A stretch of 64,000 bases of DNA from Balneolaceae bacterium (lineage in GTDB: Bacteria > Bacteroidota > Rhodothermia > Balneolales > Balneolaceae): positions 434,001 to 498,000 of the forward strand of contig JAXHMM010000003.1 in assembly GCA_034521445.1 (NCBI GenBank), in the 5' to 3' direction. Positions 10,080 through 19,564 of this stretch are shown one piece after another. The translations under genes were made by a program, and so were the position numbers. The notes beneath the pieces were generated by a model. The model searched no databases. It was not told the DNA's origin and saw only the letters and a program-made list of their open reading frames with translations. The first letter of the stretch is position 1. Each line of letters starts with the position of its first letter.

Positions 10080-10832
10080 TCAGTCTGTCAACTTTACCGC
10101 CATGCGCCCGGTATAGTCGATGCGGCCGAGCAGCAGGGGCAGCCGGTGCGTCTCCAGGTACTCGTCCACCGCCTTCTGGGCTCCCTGCCAGTGTCCGTAG
10201 TCGTCGATGATCAGCACCCCGCCGGGGACCAGGCGCGGGTAGAGCGTCTCCAGCTCGTGCCGGGTGGAATCGTACCAGTCGGTGTCAAGCCGAAGGAGGG
10301 CGATGCGTTCCGGCGCCTTGGCCGGCAGGGTATCCTCTACCTTGCCCTGCACGTAGGAGATGCGCTCTGTCAGGGTAGCCGGTGGAGGCCATATTCTTCT
10401 TTACCAGGTCCATGTTGGCCACGGCCCAGACGTGGGAGGTCTCCGGGTCCGCCTCCTTCATCAGCCTGGAGGCCTTGCGCCCGGCCAGGTCGGCGTCCAC
10501 CTCCCGGGCGGGGACATGCCCTCGAAGGTGTCGTAGAGCAGCAGGTCGCGGTCCGCCGACCTCCAGGCGCCGCAGCGCCAGGGCCGCTGCCATCATGGAG
10601 CCGCCGCGCCAGACGCCGCACTCCACAATATCGCCTTCGATGTCGTTCGATACGAGGTATTCGATGGCGGTAACGAGAGCGTGAATGCGCTCGGAACTGG
10701 TCATGGTATAGGATTCAACCCGGCGGTAGATCTCTCTGATGTGCTGCGGGATGTCCCTGGGAGGTTCGTCTTTTTCGTCGGAGCGTGGAAGATCCCGAAC
10801 AGTTCGGCTGTTTTTTTGAATAAGGAATGCAA
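10080..10832 (-). CDS. TylF/MycF-type O-methyltransferase, frameshifted
   Basis: The minus-strand product contains SSERIHALVTAIEYLVSNDIEGDIVECGVWRGGSM, the signature N-terminus of TylF (macrocin O-methyltransferase) proteins, then DPETSHVWAVANMDLVKKNM, VQGKVEDTLP, IALLRLDTDWYDSTRHELETLYPRL and GGVLIIDDYGHWQGAQKAVDEY. The LDTDWYDS and IDDYGHW acidic residues form the Mg-binding site used for sugar O-methylation. Breaks occur near 10375 and 10520. The annotated ATG at 10704 is internal: PQHIREIYRRVESYT is open directly upstream and matches the family. A TTG at 10832 (HSLFKKTAELFGIF) with one more break near 10785 gives a fuller start, less certain. It shares the minus strand with the sulfotransferase-like gene 128 bases downstream. 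Confidence 0.78.
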
Positions 10833-11013
10833 GATATTACATCAATTTTGGTCCATGTCTTGATGTCGAGACCAATGTATTCATATCATCAATGAAATGC
10901 ACCTGCGCTCATATCCCGGGAAAGGGCTGGTGGCAGTGGCCAGAAGTGTGTTATTTTAGGGCGGCGCGGATCTTCCGCCCCACGGCAAGAGGAACCCATC
11001 CCTCCATCGACCC
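10833..11013. promoter_or_regulatory. divergent intergenic region
   Basis: About 180 bases separate the minus-strand TylF-type gene from the plus-strand methyltransferase, so promoters for both directions are expected here. The first half is A+T-rich compared with surrounding genes (around 10800-10900), which fits promoter DNA. I could not identify a convincing -7/-33 pair or a clear ribosome binding site, and I see no hairpin followed by a T tract. Confidence 0.35.
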
Positions 11014-11933
11014 ATGGCATCTGCAAAGACACTGCTCAACATCGGCTGCGGCGAGACCTGGCACCCCGACTGGGTGAACCTGGACCTGGCGCCCCGCCAC
11101 CCGGAGGTACGCCGCCACGACCTGCGGGAGGGGCTGCCCTTCGGGGAGGGGACGGTGGACGCCTGCTACTCCTCCCATGTGCTGGAGCACCTGGACGAAG
11201 AGGAGGCTGATTTTTTTATTCGCGAGCAGCGAAGGGTACTCAGGCCAGGGGGCGTCCTCCGGGTGGCGGTGACCCGACCTGGAGGAGATCTGCCGCAACT
11301 ACCTGCACTACCTGGAAAGGTGCGCGAGGGGAGGAAGGCGCCCGCTTTCCCTACCGCTACTCCTACCTGGAACTCTACGACCAGGTGGGGCGCATCGCGC
11401 AGCGGGGGGAGGCTGGGCGAGCTCTGGTCATCCGGCCGAGCTGGCGCCGGACCAGAATGCGTTCGTTCTGCAGCGGCACGGGGAGGAGGCCGCCCGGTTC
11501 CTGGAGGGGGCGCAGAGGGAGGAGGACGCCGCACCGTGGCAGCACCGCGGGCGCCCTGGAGCGCTGCGCCGAAAAGCGGCCAAGGCGGCCGTGCGGCTGC
11601 TGGCCGGCCGCGAGGCGCTGGAGTCCTTCCGCGAGGGGCTCTTCCGGCGCTCCGGGGGAGGTACACCGGGAGATGTACGACAGCTACAGACTGGGACGCC
11701 TCCTGGAGCGGCACGGCCTGGAGGAGATCGCGCGCCGGGAGGCGGAGGAGAGCGCCATTCCCGGTTTTTCCCGCTACGGGCTGGACGCCGCAGAGGGCAG
11801 GCCCCGCAAGCCGGACTCCCTCTATATGGAGGGGCGCGGGCGCCCGCCAGTGAAGAAACTATTGAATAAGGGGCGGTCTCCTTATTTTACGGGCGCCGCG
11901 AAAGGGCCGGTCCGCGCCCCGCTTTCACCATGA
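11014..11933 (+). CDS. class I SAM methyltransferase, frameshifted
   Basis: The N-terminus TLLNIGCGETWHPDWVNLDLAP holds motif I of a Methyltransf_11-type fold, with HDLREGLPFGEGTVDACYSSHVLEHLDEEEADFFIREQRRVLRPGGVLRVAVPDLEE completing the SAM-binding half. The remainder (YLELYDQVGRIASGGRLGELW, FVLQRHGEEAARFL, SYRLGRLLERHGLEEI, ESAIPGFSRYGLDAAEGRPRKPDSLYMEG) is typical of polysaccharide-cluster methyltransferases that end shortly after SLYMEG. Breaks fall near 11270, 11330, 11390, 11440 and 11655. The stop at 11933 is in the best late frame; a stop at 11869 in another frame is also possible. The target could be a sugar or a lipid-linked intermediate. Confidence 0.75.
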
Positions 11934-11995
11934 CCCAAACAGAACGGAATTTGTTTTACCCAACCTCTTCCCGCCCGTCTGGAACCGGCGTCGGG

Positions 11996-13689
11996 ATGCG
12001 CGCCATACTCCTGGCCTGCCTCCTGGTGCTGGCGGCGGCGCCTCCCGTCCTCCGGGCGCAGGTGATTCCCGTAGGGGATATACGCGAGGAGCAGTTCCGC
12101 CTGCAGCAGCTCCTCAATCCACGCCTGACCCATCCCTTTACCAGCCGCGCGCTCAACTGGTCGGCCTACGACCGCTATATGGAAGAGGCCGGCGACCGGG
12201 GCAACTGGTGGAACCGCCCGCTTCCCTACCGCGAGTACGACGAGTACCGGGGGACTTCCCGGCCTGACGGTGGGGGTGTACGAACCCCACTATCCGCTAT
12301 GCCTACAACTCCAAGGTGCCCTACGGCGAGAACAACGCCGCCACCTGGCTGGGCAGGGGCTCCAACCTGGAGTGGCAGGGGGGATTCTACGCCCGCTACG
12401 ACCATTTCACCCTCAATTTCCGTCCCCAGGTGGCCTGGCAGGAGAACCGCGCCTTCATCGTGCCCCGCTACGTCACCAGGTGGAGGAGGACGGGGAGACC
12501 GCCTACGGGGCGCTCAACGGCGGCATCATCGACCGCCCCTACCGCTTTGGACCCGAATCCCTTCTGGACCTTCGACTGGGGACACACCTCCCTGCGGGCC
12601 GACTACGGCAATCTTTCGGCCGGTTTCAGCACCGAGCCGATGTGGTGGGGACCCGCGGTGCGCTACCCGCTGGTGATGAGCAACAACGCCCCGGGCTTTC
12701 CGCGTCTGCACCTGGGGACCAGGGGACCGGTGGGCGTGCCCTACATCGGTACAGTGGAGTTTACCTGGACCGTAGGATGGCCGCAGGATTCCAAATGGTT
12801 CAAATACCCGAACCCCTACCACCGCCAGCAGCGCCTCTTCAACGGCTTCAACCTCACCTGGTCGCCCTCCTTCGCGCCCGGCCTCTACCTGGGGTGGACC
12901 CGCGCCTACCACCAGTTCGTCAGCGAGGGCTCCCTCTTTTCCAACCTCTTCGCGATCTACGACCCCACCCAGAAAGACGTGCTGGTCACCCGTGGAGGGT
13001 GACGGGCAGCACGAAGGCATGCGCAACATGGTGGGCTCGCATCTACGTGCGCTGGCTCTTCCCGGAGGCCATGGCGGAGGTGTACGGGGAGTACTTTCGC
13101 GAGGGACACAACTACAACGCCCGCGATTTCATGATGGAGCCGCAGCAGAACCGCGCCTGGACGGTGGGCTTCCAGAAGATGGTGGAGCCCGGCTTCATCG
13201 ACCTGCTGAAGGTGAACGTGGAGTACAACGACCTGCTGGCCCCGGTCATCAACCAGGTGCGCTCGCACGCCTTCTATTACACCCACTACCGCATGCGGGC
13301 CGGTCACACCAACGACGGCAGGGTGCTGGGGCGCGGCCATCGGACCAGGTTCGCAGAGCCTCTATGTCGGGCTGGACGCCTACCACAACAACCTGCAGGT
13401 GGGCGTCTTCGGCCAGCGCTGGGTGGACAACGACCAGTTTCACTACGCCAAGACCCATGTCCATTTCAGCGAGAACCCCTACTACGCCCACCGCGTGAAC
13501 ATGAACTACGGCATGGACCTGCTCTGGAACACGGGCGACTTCGTCTTCACCATGAAGCTCCAGCGCACCCACATGTTCAACTACGGGCGCTTCACCTACG
13601 GCACCTACCTGGGCTACGGGGACCGGCGTTTTGAAAACGACGAGTACAATACGCAGGTGCAGTTCTCCATCCGCTACCTGCTGCAATGA
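11996..13689 (+). CDS. wzi: capsule assembly protein Wzi (copy 1), frameshifted
   Basis: The start MRAILLACLLVLAAAPPVL followed by RAQ is a signal peptide, and the mature protein begins VIPVGDIREEQFRLQQLL. The core STEPMWWGPAVRYPLVMSNN, the beta-strand-rich body with many aromatic pairs, and the terminal QVQFSIRYLLQ (aromatic/hydrophobic end of an outer-membrane barrel) identify the Wzi family (PF14052), which helps retain capsule at the outer membrane. About 560 residues. At least six breaks (near 12263, 12478, 12565, 13003, 13040, 13335). I chose ATG 11996 because it begins the signal peptide; an upstream in-frame ATG at 11930 would bury it. A diverged second copy lies at 50870-52562. The stop overlaps the next ATG. 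Confidence 0.85.
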
Positions 13690-15038
13690 GCACCCAATCC
13701 GGCACCGCGGATCCCATGCAAAAGCATGCGCACAGACGAAGAGAGGCCGGCGAGGAAGGACGTAAGGCCCCCTCCGTGCTGCACCTCTCCGAATCGGACA
13801 CCCCGGGCGGGGCTCCGCGGGCGGGCTACCGGGTGCACCGCGCCTTCGTGGAGGAGGGGATGGACTCGCGCATGCTGGTGGGGGAGAAGCACTCCGGCGA
13901 CCCGACGGTGGAGGAGCACCGGCCCGGTTCGGCGCCGGCCCGCCTGGCCGACCGCCTGCGCGGCAAGGCGAACCGGTGGACCGCCCGCCTGAGCGATCCC
14001 GAGCGCTGGAACGTGCACTACACCGGCTGGCTGGGCCGCCTGGATCCCGGGCAGGTCAACCGCAGGGAGGTCGATATGGTGCACCTGCAGTGGTTTCACG
14101 GCTCCTTCGCCTCCGTACGCGCCCTGGGCGCCCTCCGTAAGCCGGTGGTATGGACCCTGCACGACATGTGGGCCTTCTGCGGGACCGAGCACTACGCCCC
14201 TGACGGGCCCGGCGCGCGCTGGCGGGTGGGCTATACGCCGGAGAGCCGCGATGATTCTGAAAAAGGCTGGGATGTGAAGCGGTGGACCTGGAAGCGCAAG
14301 CAGCGCCACTGGCGCCGCCCCATGCACATCGTCACCCCCAGCCGCTGGCTGGGAGCATGCGTGCGCGAGAGCGCCCTGATGGGCGACTGGCCCGTCCGCG
14401 TCATTCCCTATGCCCTCGACCTGCAGACCTACCGGCCGCACGACCAAACCGAAGCGCGCCGCGCCCTCGGGCTGCCCCCGGATGTCCCCCTCGTGCTCTT
14501 CGGGGCGGTGGGCGGCGGCCGCAACCCCCGCAAGGGATGGGACCTGCTGGAGCCCGCCCTCGCCCCGCTGGCCGCGTCCGTGCCGGGCGTGGAGGGCATC
14601 GTCTTCGGGCAGGAGGCCCCGGACGAGCGCCCCGACTACGGCATGCCGGTGCATTACATGGGCTACCTGGACGACCACCATACCCTGGCCCGCCTCTACA
14701 GCGCGGCCGACCTGATGGCGGTGCCCTCGCGGCAGGACAACCTTCCGCAGACCGGCCTGGAGGCGCAGGCCTGCGGCTGTCCCGTCGTGGCCTTCGACAC
14801 GGCTGGCATGCCCGACGTGTTGGAGGACGGGGAGACCGGCAAGTTGGCGGAACCCTTCAGCAGCGAGGACCTGGCCCGCGCCATGACCTGGGTGCTGGAG
14901 GACCCGCAGCGGCTGGGCCGCCTGCGCGAAGCCTCACGCCGGCGCGCCGAGGAGCGGTGGTCCCCCGAAACGGTGGCCCGGCAGTACCGGGAGCTCTACG
15001 AGGAGATCCTGCAACGGCAGGGAAAGGCCGGCCTATGA
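13686..15038 (+). CDS. glycosyltransferase family 4
   Basis: An intact 450-residue GT-B protein. SVLHLSESDTPGGAPRAGYRVHRAF gives the acceptor-side N-terminal domain with the GGA loop; VVWTLHDMWAFCGTEHY is a frequent motif in this subgroup. The donor-binding half has VLFGAVGGGRNPRKGWDLL and VHYMGYLDDHHTLARLYSAADLMAVPSRQDNLPQTGLEAQACGCPVVAFDT (about residues 320-375), the E-x7-E-like region of GT4 enzymes. It should transfer a sugar from a nucleotide donor to the lipid-linked chain on the cytoplasmic face. The ATG overlaps the wzi stop, and its own stop overlaps the next ATG, so the four genes from wzi on are translationally linked. Sugar specificity is unknown. Confidence 0.85.
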   Translation: MSTQSGTADPMQKHAHRRREAGEEGRKAPSVLHLSESDTPGGAPRAGYRVHRAFVEEGMDSRMLVGEKHSGDPTVEEHRPGSAPARLADRLRGKANRWTARLSDPERWNVHYTGWLGRLDPGQVNRREVDMVHLQWFHGSFASVRALGALRKPVVWTLHDMWAFCGTEHYAPDGPGARWRVGYTPESRDDSEKGWDVKRWTWKRKQRHWRRPMHIVTPSRWLGACVRESALMGDWPVRVIPYALDLQTYRPHDQTEARRALGLPPDVPLVLFGAVGGGRNPRKGWDLLEPALAPLAASVPGVEGIVFGQEAPDERPDYGMPVHYMGYLDDHHTLARLYSAADLMAVPSRQDNLPQTGLEAQACGCPVVAFDTAGMPDVLEDGETGKLAEPFSSEDLARAMTWVLEDPQRLGRLREASRRRAEERWSPETVARQYRELYEEILQRQGKAGL

Positions 15039-15885
15039 GCGATCCCACCTTCAGCATCATAACGTCCACCTGGAACAGCGCAGATTGTCTGAAAGAATGC
15101 CTGGAAAGCGTTGCCGAGCAGGAGTTCCCGTCCGCGGAGCACATCGTGGTGGACGGGGCCTCCACCGACGGCACGCTGGAGATCATCCGCGCCCAGGAAG
15201 ATCATATAGACGCGCTGGATTTCCGAGCCCGACGGGGGCATCTACGAGGCGTGGAACAAGGGCGTGGAGATGGCGCGGGGCGAGTGGCTGCTCTTCCTGG
15301 GGGCCGACGACCGGCTGGCCGACGAGGCAGGTGCTTGCAGACATCGCACGGGCCATCGAGCTTCGATGGGAGAATCAGCCCTTCGTTTACGGGCGCATCG
15401 AGGTGGTCCATCCCGAAACAGGCAGTCAGATCGCCGCGCGGGGCGAGCCCTGGGAACAGATGCGTCGGGAACGGGATGGACTCAAGCCCGCGGTCAGCAG
15501 CAACGCCGCCACTTTTTATCACCGTTCCCTCTTCGAGGGGGGCGCCCGCTTCGACACCTCCTATCGCATCGCGGCCGACTATAAATTCGTGCTCAGGGCG
15601 CTGCAGGAAACCGGCGGGAAACAGCTCTACGTAGACCGCCTGGTGGCCATCATGCGGGGGGGAGGGGTCAGCAGCCGGGTCGGCACGCTTAAATTCCGGG
15701 AGGAGGTTCGCATGCTGCGCGAGCTGGACGTGCCTATCCCTCCCCTGCGACGCCTGTATATGGGATTGCGGGCCTACGGCCTTACCTTCTTGCACGGTGT
15801 GGTGGGAGAGCGTATGTTTGCCCGCCTGGCGTACCTGTGGCAGCGGCTTAAAAACAGAAATGCCCATTCCGAAGCGAACCGATGA
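15035..15885 (+). CDS. glycosyltransferase family 2, two frameshifts
   Basis: SIITSTWNSADCLKECLESVAEQEFPSAEHIVVDGASTDGT is the GT2 N-terminus, with DGASTDGT as the nucleotide-binding acidic region. After a break near 15222 the frame gives SEPDGGIYEAWNKGVEMARGEWLLFLGADDRL, containing the DxD-like GADD motif, and after another near 15330 it continues VLADIARAIELRWENQPFVYGRIEVVHPETG to NR at the end. The WNKGxxxARGEWxxFLGADD pattern is common in colanic-acid-type WcaA/WcaE transferases. About 283 residues. Overlaps neighbours by ATGA at both ends. Donor and acceptor are unknown. Confidence 0.82.
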
Positions 15886-17087
15886 GCAGCATAGCCCTTG
15901 TGGTACCGGCTTACGAAGAGGGGGGCGGTGTTCGTACCGTGACCGACTTTATCCTGGACGGGCTCCGGGACACCGCCTATGTGCCCACCCTCTATTCCCT
16001 GGCTTCCAGCGCCCGTTCCCCGGTAAGCCGGCGCATCCTGCGCCCGTCGACGTGGACCGGCTATCCCCGCATGGACCGCTGGGAGACGCCCGGCGGACGC
16101 GAAATCACGCGGGTGGGCAGCGACTTGGCCGAAATCGAGTACCTGCGCTTTCGGCCCCGCGACTTCTTCACGCGCGAGCTGAACCGGCACGACCTGGTGC
16201 AGGTGGTCTGCGGCATTCCGGCCTGGGCCTGGGTCTGCCGCGACTGCAGGCCGCCCGTGCTGCTGCAGGTGGCCACCCTGACCCCCGTGGAACGGGCGTC
16301 CAAAAAGGAGGGCTACCGCGGACTTGCCGGACTCTGGAAGCGCCTGATGACCGGCATGGTCACCGGACTGGACAGCCGCGGTCTCGGGGTTTCGGACGCC
16401 ATCCTGGTGGAGAACGCCTGGATGCAGGAGTGGCTGGAGGAGCGGGGCTACGGCGGGAAGACCCACTTTGCGCCGCCCGGGGTGGATACGGGGGTCTTTC
16501 ATCCGCCGGAGGAGGGTGAGGATAATCCCCTTCAAAGACCCTATATTTTGAGTGTGGGACGATTTTCGGACCCCCGCAAGGATGTGGAGACCCTCTTTCG
16601 CGCCTACGCCCTGTTGATGAGCCGCACGGAGGGACCTGTACCCGGGCTGGTACTGGCGGGACGCAGCATGCCGGGGGAGGCGGTCCGCAAGCTGGCCCGG
16701 GAGCTGGGTATATGGGACCGTATCAGCCTCATGCAGAACCTGACGCGCGGGGAGCTGGCGGAGCTCTACCGTCATGCGGACTTCTTCGTGCTTTCGTCGC
16801 GGGAGGAGGGCCTGGGCATGGTCATCATGGAGGCCATGGCCAGCGGCACCGCCGTGCTGAGCACCGACAGCGGCGGCCCGCGCACCCTCATCACCCCCGG
16901 CGAGAGCGGGCTGCTGACGCCGGTGGGCGACCCCGGGGCGCTGGCCGAGGGCATGCGCGAGCTGATTGAAGATCCCGCGCGCCGCAAGCGGATGGCCGGG
17001 AAAGGCCTGCAGACGGTGCGTGAACGCTTCACCCTGCGTCAGGCCATCGACACCTACAAAACCCTTTACACGCGCATGCTGCAATGA
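15882..17087 (+). CDS. glycosyltransferase family 4
   Basis: An intact 401-residue GT-B enzyme. The N-terminal half begins ALVVPAYEEGGGVRTVTDFIL, with the glycine-rich acceptor loop. YILSVGRFSDPRKDVETLFRAY starts the donor domain, and SSREEGLGMVIMEAMASGTAVLSTDSGGP at about residues 306-334 contains the E-x7-E motif. It is framed by ATGA overlaps with the GT2 gene and the membrane protein downstream. The context places it among enzymes that build the repeat unit polymerised by the following Wzy-like protein. Specificity cannot be read from sequence. Confidence 0.85.
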   Translation: MSSIALVVPAYEEGGGVRTVTDFILDGLRDTAYVPTLYSLASSARSPVSRRILRPSTWTGYPRMDRWETPGGREITRVGSDLAEIEYLRFRPRDFFTRELNRHDLVQVVCGIPAWAWVCRDCRPPVLLQVATLTPVERASKKEGYRGLAGLWKRLMTGMVTGLDSRGLGVSDAILVENAWMQEWLEERGYGGKTHFAPPGVDTGVFHPPEEGEDNPLQRPYILSVGRFSDPRKDVETLFRAYALLMSRTEGPVPGLVLAGRSMPGEAVRKLARELGIWDRISLMQNLTRGELAELYRHADFFVLSSREEGLGMVIMEAMASGTAVLSTDSGGPRTLITPGESGLLTPVGDPGALAEGMRELIEDPARRKRMAGKGLQTVRERFTLRQAIDTYKTLYTRMLQ

Positions 17088-18360
17088 GCAGGAAGTGGAC
17101 CAAATACCTGCTGGTGGCCATGACGGTCTCCTCCTTCGGACCCTACCTCATAGGGGGCGGGGGCGTGCGCCTGGAACACCTGGTCATCTACGCCGCCGGG
17201 GGACTCGCCGGCATCGTCTTTCTTTTCCGCATGCACCGTTTCGAGCTGAACCGCGACCTCTTTGTCTTTTCCACCCTGCTCATCCTGCCCCTGCTCTGGA
17301 TCACGGCGGTCTCCTACGGCCTCGGGGGGCGTGCCTTCGGGGGCGGCTCCGTACCGGTGTTCGAAAACTTCTTCCAGGCCTGGGCCATCGTCTTCGTCTT
17401 TATGTTTCTCTCGCGCTACCAGCCGCTGAGTCCCTTTTTCGAGACGGTCGTCAAAACCTTCCTGGTCTGCCTGGGGGCCAACATGGTGGTAACCCTCGCC
17501 CAGGTCCTGCTGAACCCGGACCTCTACGGGGTGCTGGAGTACTTCCGCGCGGCCGGGGGCGATCCCGAGCAGAAAACCGTCGCCGCCAAGGCCATCGCCA
17601 TGGGACGCTACATCGGCATCTACAACCAGCCACTGGAGGCCGGCGGCAACTACTCCCTGGGCCTGCTGGGCTGGGCCTGGCTGGAAAACAACCAGCGGAA
17701 TTTCAAATCGGTCGGCCGCTGGGTGCTGCTGGGCATGATGGTGGTCGGAGGACTCCTTTCGGTTTCCAAGGTCTTTATCTTCGGCGGCACCTTCCTCTTT
17801 CCTGACCTACATGTTCGTCTACGCCGACCCGAAGGTGCGCCGGCGGTTTATGTATTCGCTGCCGGTGTTCGGGGGACTCGTCGCCTGGTATGTGAGCAGC
17901 ATCCAGTGGAGCGGGCTCAACTACCTGCTGCGCCTCTTCCGGGCCGTGCAGGGCGACGAAAGCCTGCTGGTGCGCCTGACGGCCGGACGTTTCGGGGGCG
18001 ACCGCGGCTGGGGTGAGGGACCCGGTCCCGTGGTCAAGGCCATCAACGAGGTGATGGGCCAGGCCCCCTTCCACGGCTTCGGCATGGTGCCGCCCGCCGG
18101 TGCTGGACAACGGCTTCGTGCAGTACCTCTACCACGGCGGCTTCGTGGCGGTGGCCATGTACAGCGCGCTGCTGCTCTGGCTGGGCTGGAAGGGCTGGCA
18201 CCTCTACCGTGTCAACGGCCGCCGCTACATCATCCTGCCCTTGATGGTGGTGCTTATACTGGGACTCAGCATAGGGGCGCCGGCCTTTACCCTGAACCGC
18301 TTTTCGGTCAACATCACCATGTTTATCTGCCTGGTCCTGCTCATGAGGAGGGGGGAGTAG
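17084..18360 (+). CDS. O-antigen polymerase/ligase-like membrane protein (Wzy candidate)
   Basis: A strongly hydrophobic protein of about 425 residues with roughly ten predicted membrane segments (for example YLLVAMTVSSFGPYLIGG, LVIYAAGGLAGIVFLF, VFSTLLILPLLWITAV, WVLLGMMVVGGLLSV, YIILPLMVVLILGLSIGA). A large polar loop (NYLLRLFRAVQGDESLLVRLTAGRFGGDRGWGEGPGP) lies before FHGFGMVPP and LDNGFVQYLYHGGF, a layout seen in O-antigen polymerases and ligases (Wzy/WaaL superfamily). Breaks near 17803 and 18100. It overlaps the preceding GT4 by ATGA. Sequence similarity is low in this superfamily, so the polymerase call rests on topology and context. Confidence 0.65.
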
Positions 18361-18363
18361 CCG

Positions 18364-19494
18364 ATGAAGCTGATCGTCGACGCCTCCAATGTTTTCGAGG
18401 GAGGAGGACTCACCTACCTGGTGGAGCTGCTGCGCCACGGCGAGCCGGGGGAGGCCGGCATCACGGAGGTGGAACTCTGGGCCCCGGAGGCCACGCTGGA
18501 CCGGCTGCCCGACCGCCCCTGGCTTGATAAACGCACCCACCGCCGGCTGAACGGGGGCTACCTGGCCCGCCTGCTCTGGATGCGCCGGGTCTTCCCCCGC
18601 CGGGCCGCGGAGGCCGATGTGGTCTTCGTGCCTTCCTCCGGCTGGTATAACTGCGAAAAGCCGGTGGTGACCATGTGCCAGAACCTGTTGCCGCTGGAGA
18701 TGGAGGAGATTGAAAAATTTTTCCGCGGCGGCGCCTGGAAATCGGGGCTTCGTTTGCTGCTGCTGCGACGCCGCCACCTGCACGCCTTCCGGCAGGCAGA
18801 CGGCGTGATCTACCTGAACGACTACTGCCGGGACAAGGTGGGCTCGCTGATTGCCGGGGAGGGCCGCTGCCTGGCCAACACCGCCGTCATCCCCCACGGG
18901 GTGCACGGGCAGTTCCGCCACCGGCGCGAGAGCTATGAATTCAACCGACCTTTCGAGCTGCTCTACGTCTCCCGCGTCAACTTCTACAAGTACCAGTGGG
19001 TGATCGCTGAAGCCGCCGCGCGCCTGCACGCGGAGGGACTCCCCCTGCGGCTGCGCCTGGTGGGGGAGCCCTACAACCAATCCGCCGAAAAGCTGCGGGA
19101 GACCATCCGCCGCTTCCCCGTGCTGGAGGAGATGCTGACCTGGGACCACCGGGTGCCCTACGGGGAGCTGCCGGAGGTGTACCGCTCGGCCGACGCCTAC
19201 CTCTACGGCTCCACCTGCGAGACCTTCGGGATGACGCTGCTGGAGGCCATGGCCTCGGGACTGCCCATCGCCTGCTCCGACGCCAGCTCCATGCGGGGGA
19301 TGCTGCAGGACGGCGGCATCTACTACGACGCCCGCTCGGTGGAGGCGTGCATGGAAGCCATCCGCCGGCTCTACGGCGACGCCCACCTGCGCCGCCGGCT
19401 GGGCGAACGGGCCGGCGAGCTGGCCGCCTCCTACCGCTGGGAGGAGACCGCGCAGAAGACCTTCGAATACCTGGCCGGATTCGGCCGCCGGTAA
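18364..19494 (+). CDS. glycosyltransferase family 4
   Basis: An intact 376-residue protein. MKLIVDASNVFEGGGLTYLVELL shows the acceptor-side glycine loop, ADVVFVPSSGWYNCEKPVVTMCQNLLPLE is typical of mannosyl/rhamnosyl-type GT4 enzymes that recall the first sugar additions, and TAVIPHGVH leads into the donor-binding domain (FELLYVSRVNFYKYQ). CETFGMTLLEAMASGLPIACSD at about residues 285-306 carries the E-x7-E motif. It begins 3 bases after the polymerase stop. The following gap of 70 bases before the oxidoreductase is the first in this run since 13686. Confidence 0.85.
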   Translation: MKLIVDASNVFEGGGLTYLVELLRHGEPGEAGITEVELWAPEATLDRLPDRPWLDKRTHRRLNGGYLARLLWMRRVFPRRAAEADVVFVPSSGWYNCEKPVVTMCQNLLPLEMEEIEKFFRGGAWKSGLRLLLLRRRHLHAFRQADGVIYLNDYCRDKVGSLIAGEGRCLANTAVIPHGVHGQFRHRRESYEFNRPFELLYVSRVNFYKYQWVIAEAAARLHAEGLPLRLRLVGEPYNQSAEKLRETIRRFPVLEEMLTWDHRVPYGELPEVYRSADAYLYGSTCETFGMTLLEAMASGLPIACSDASSMRGMLQDGGIYYDARSVEACMEAIRRLYGDAHLRRRLGERAGELAASYRWEETAQKTFEYLAGFGRR

Positions 19495-19564
19495 GAACTT
19501 TGGGGCAGCTTTTCCTATCTTCCCGCCGCGCCCGAAACGACAACCCACAGACCTCCTACCTATC

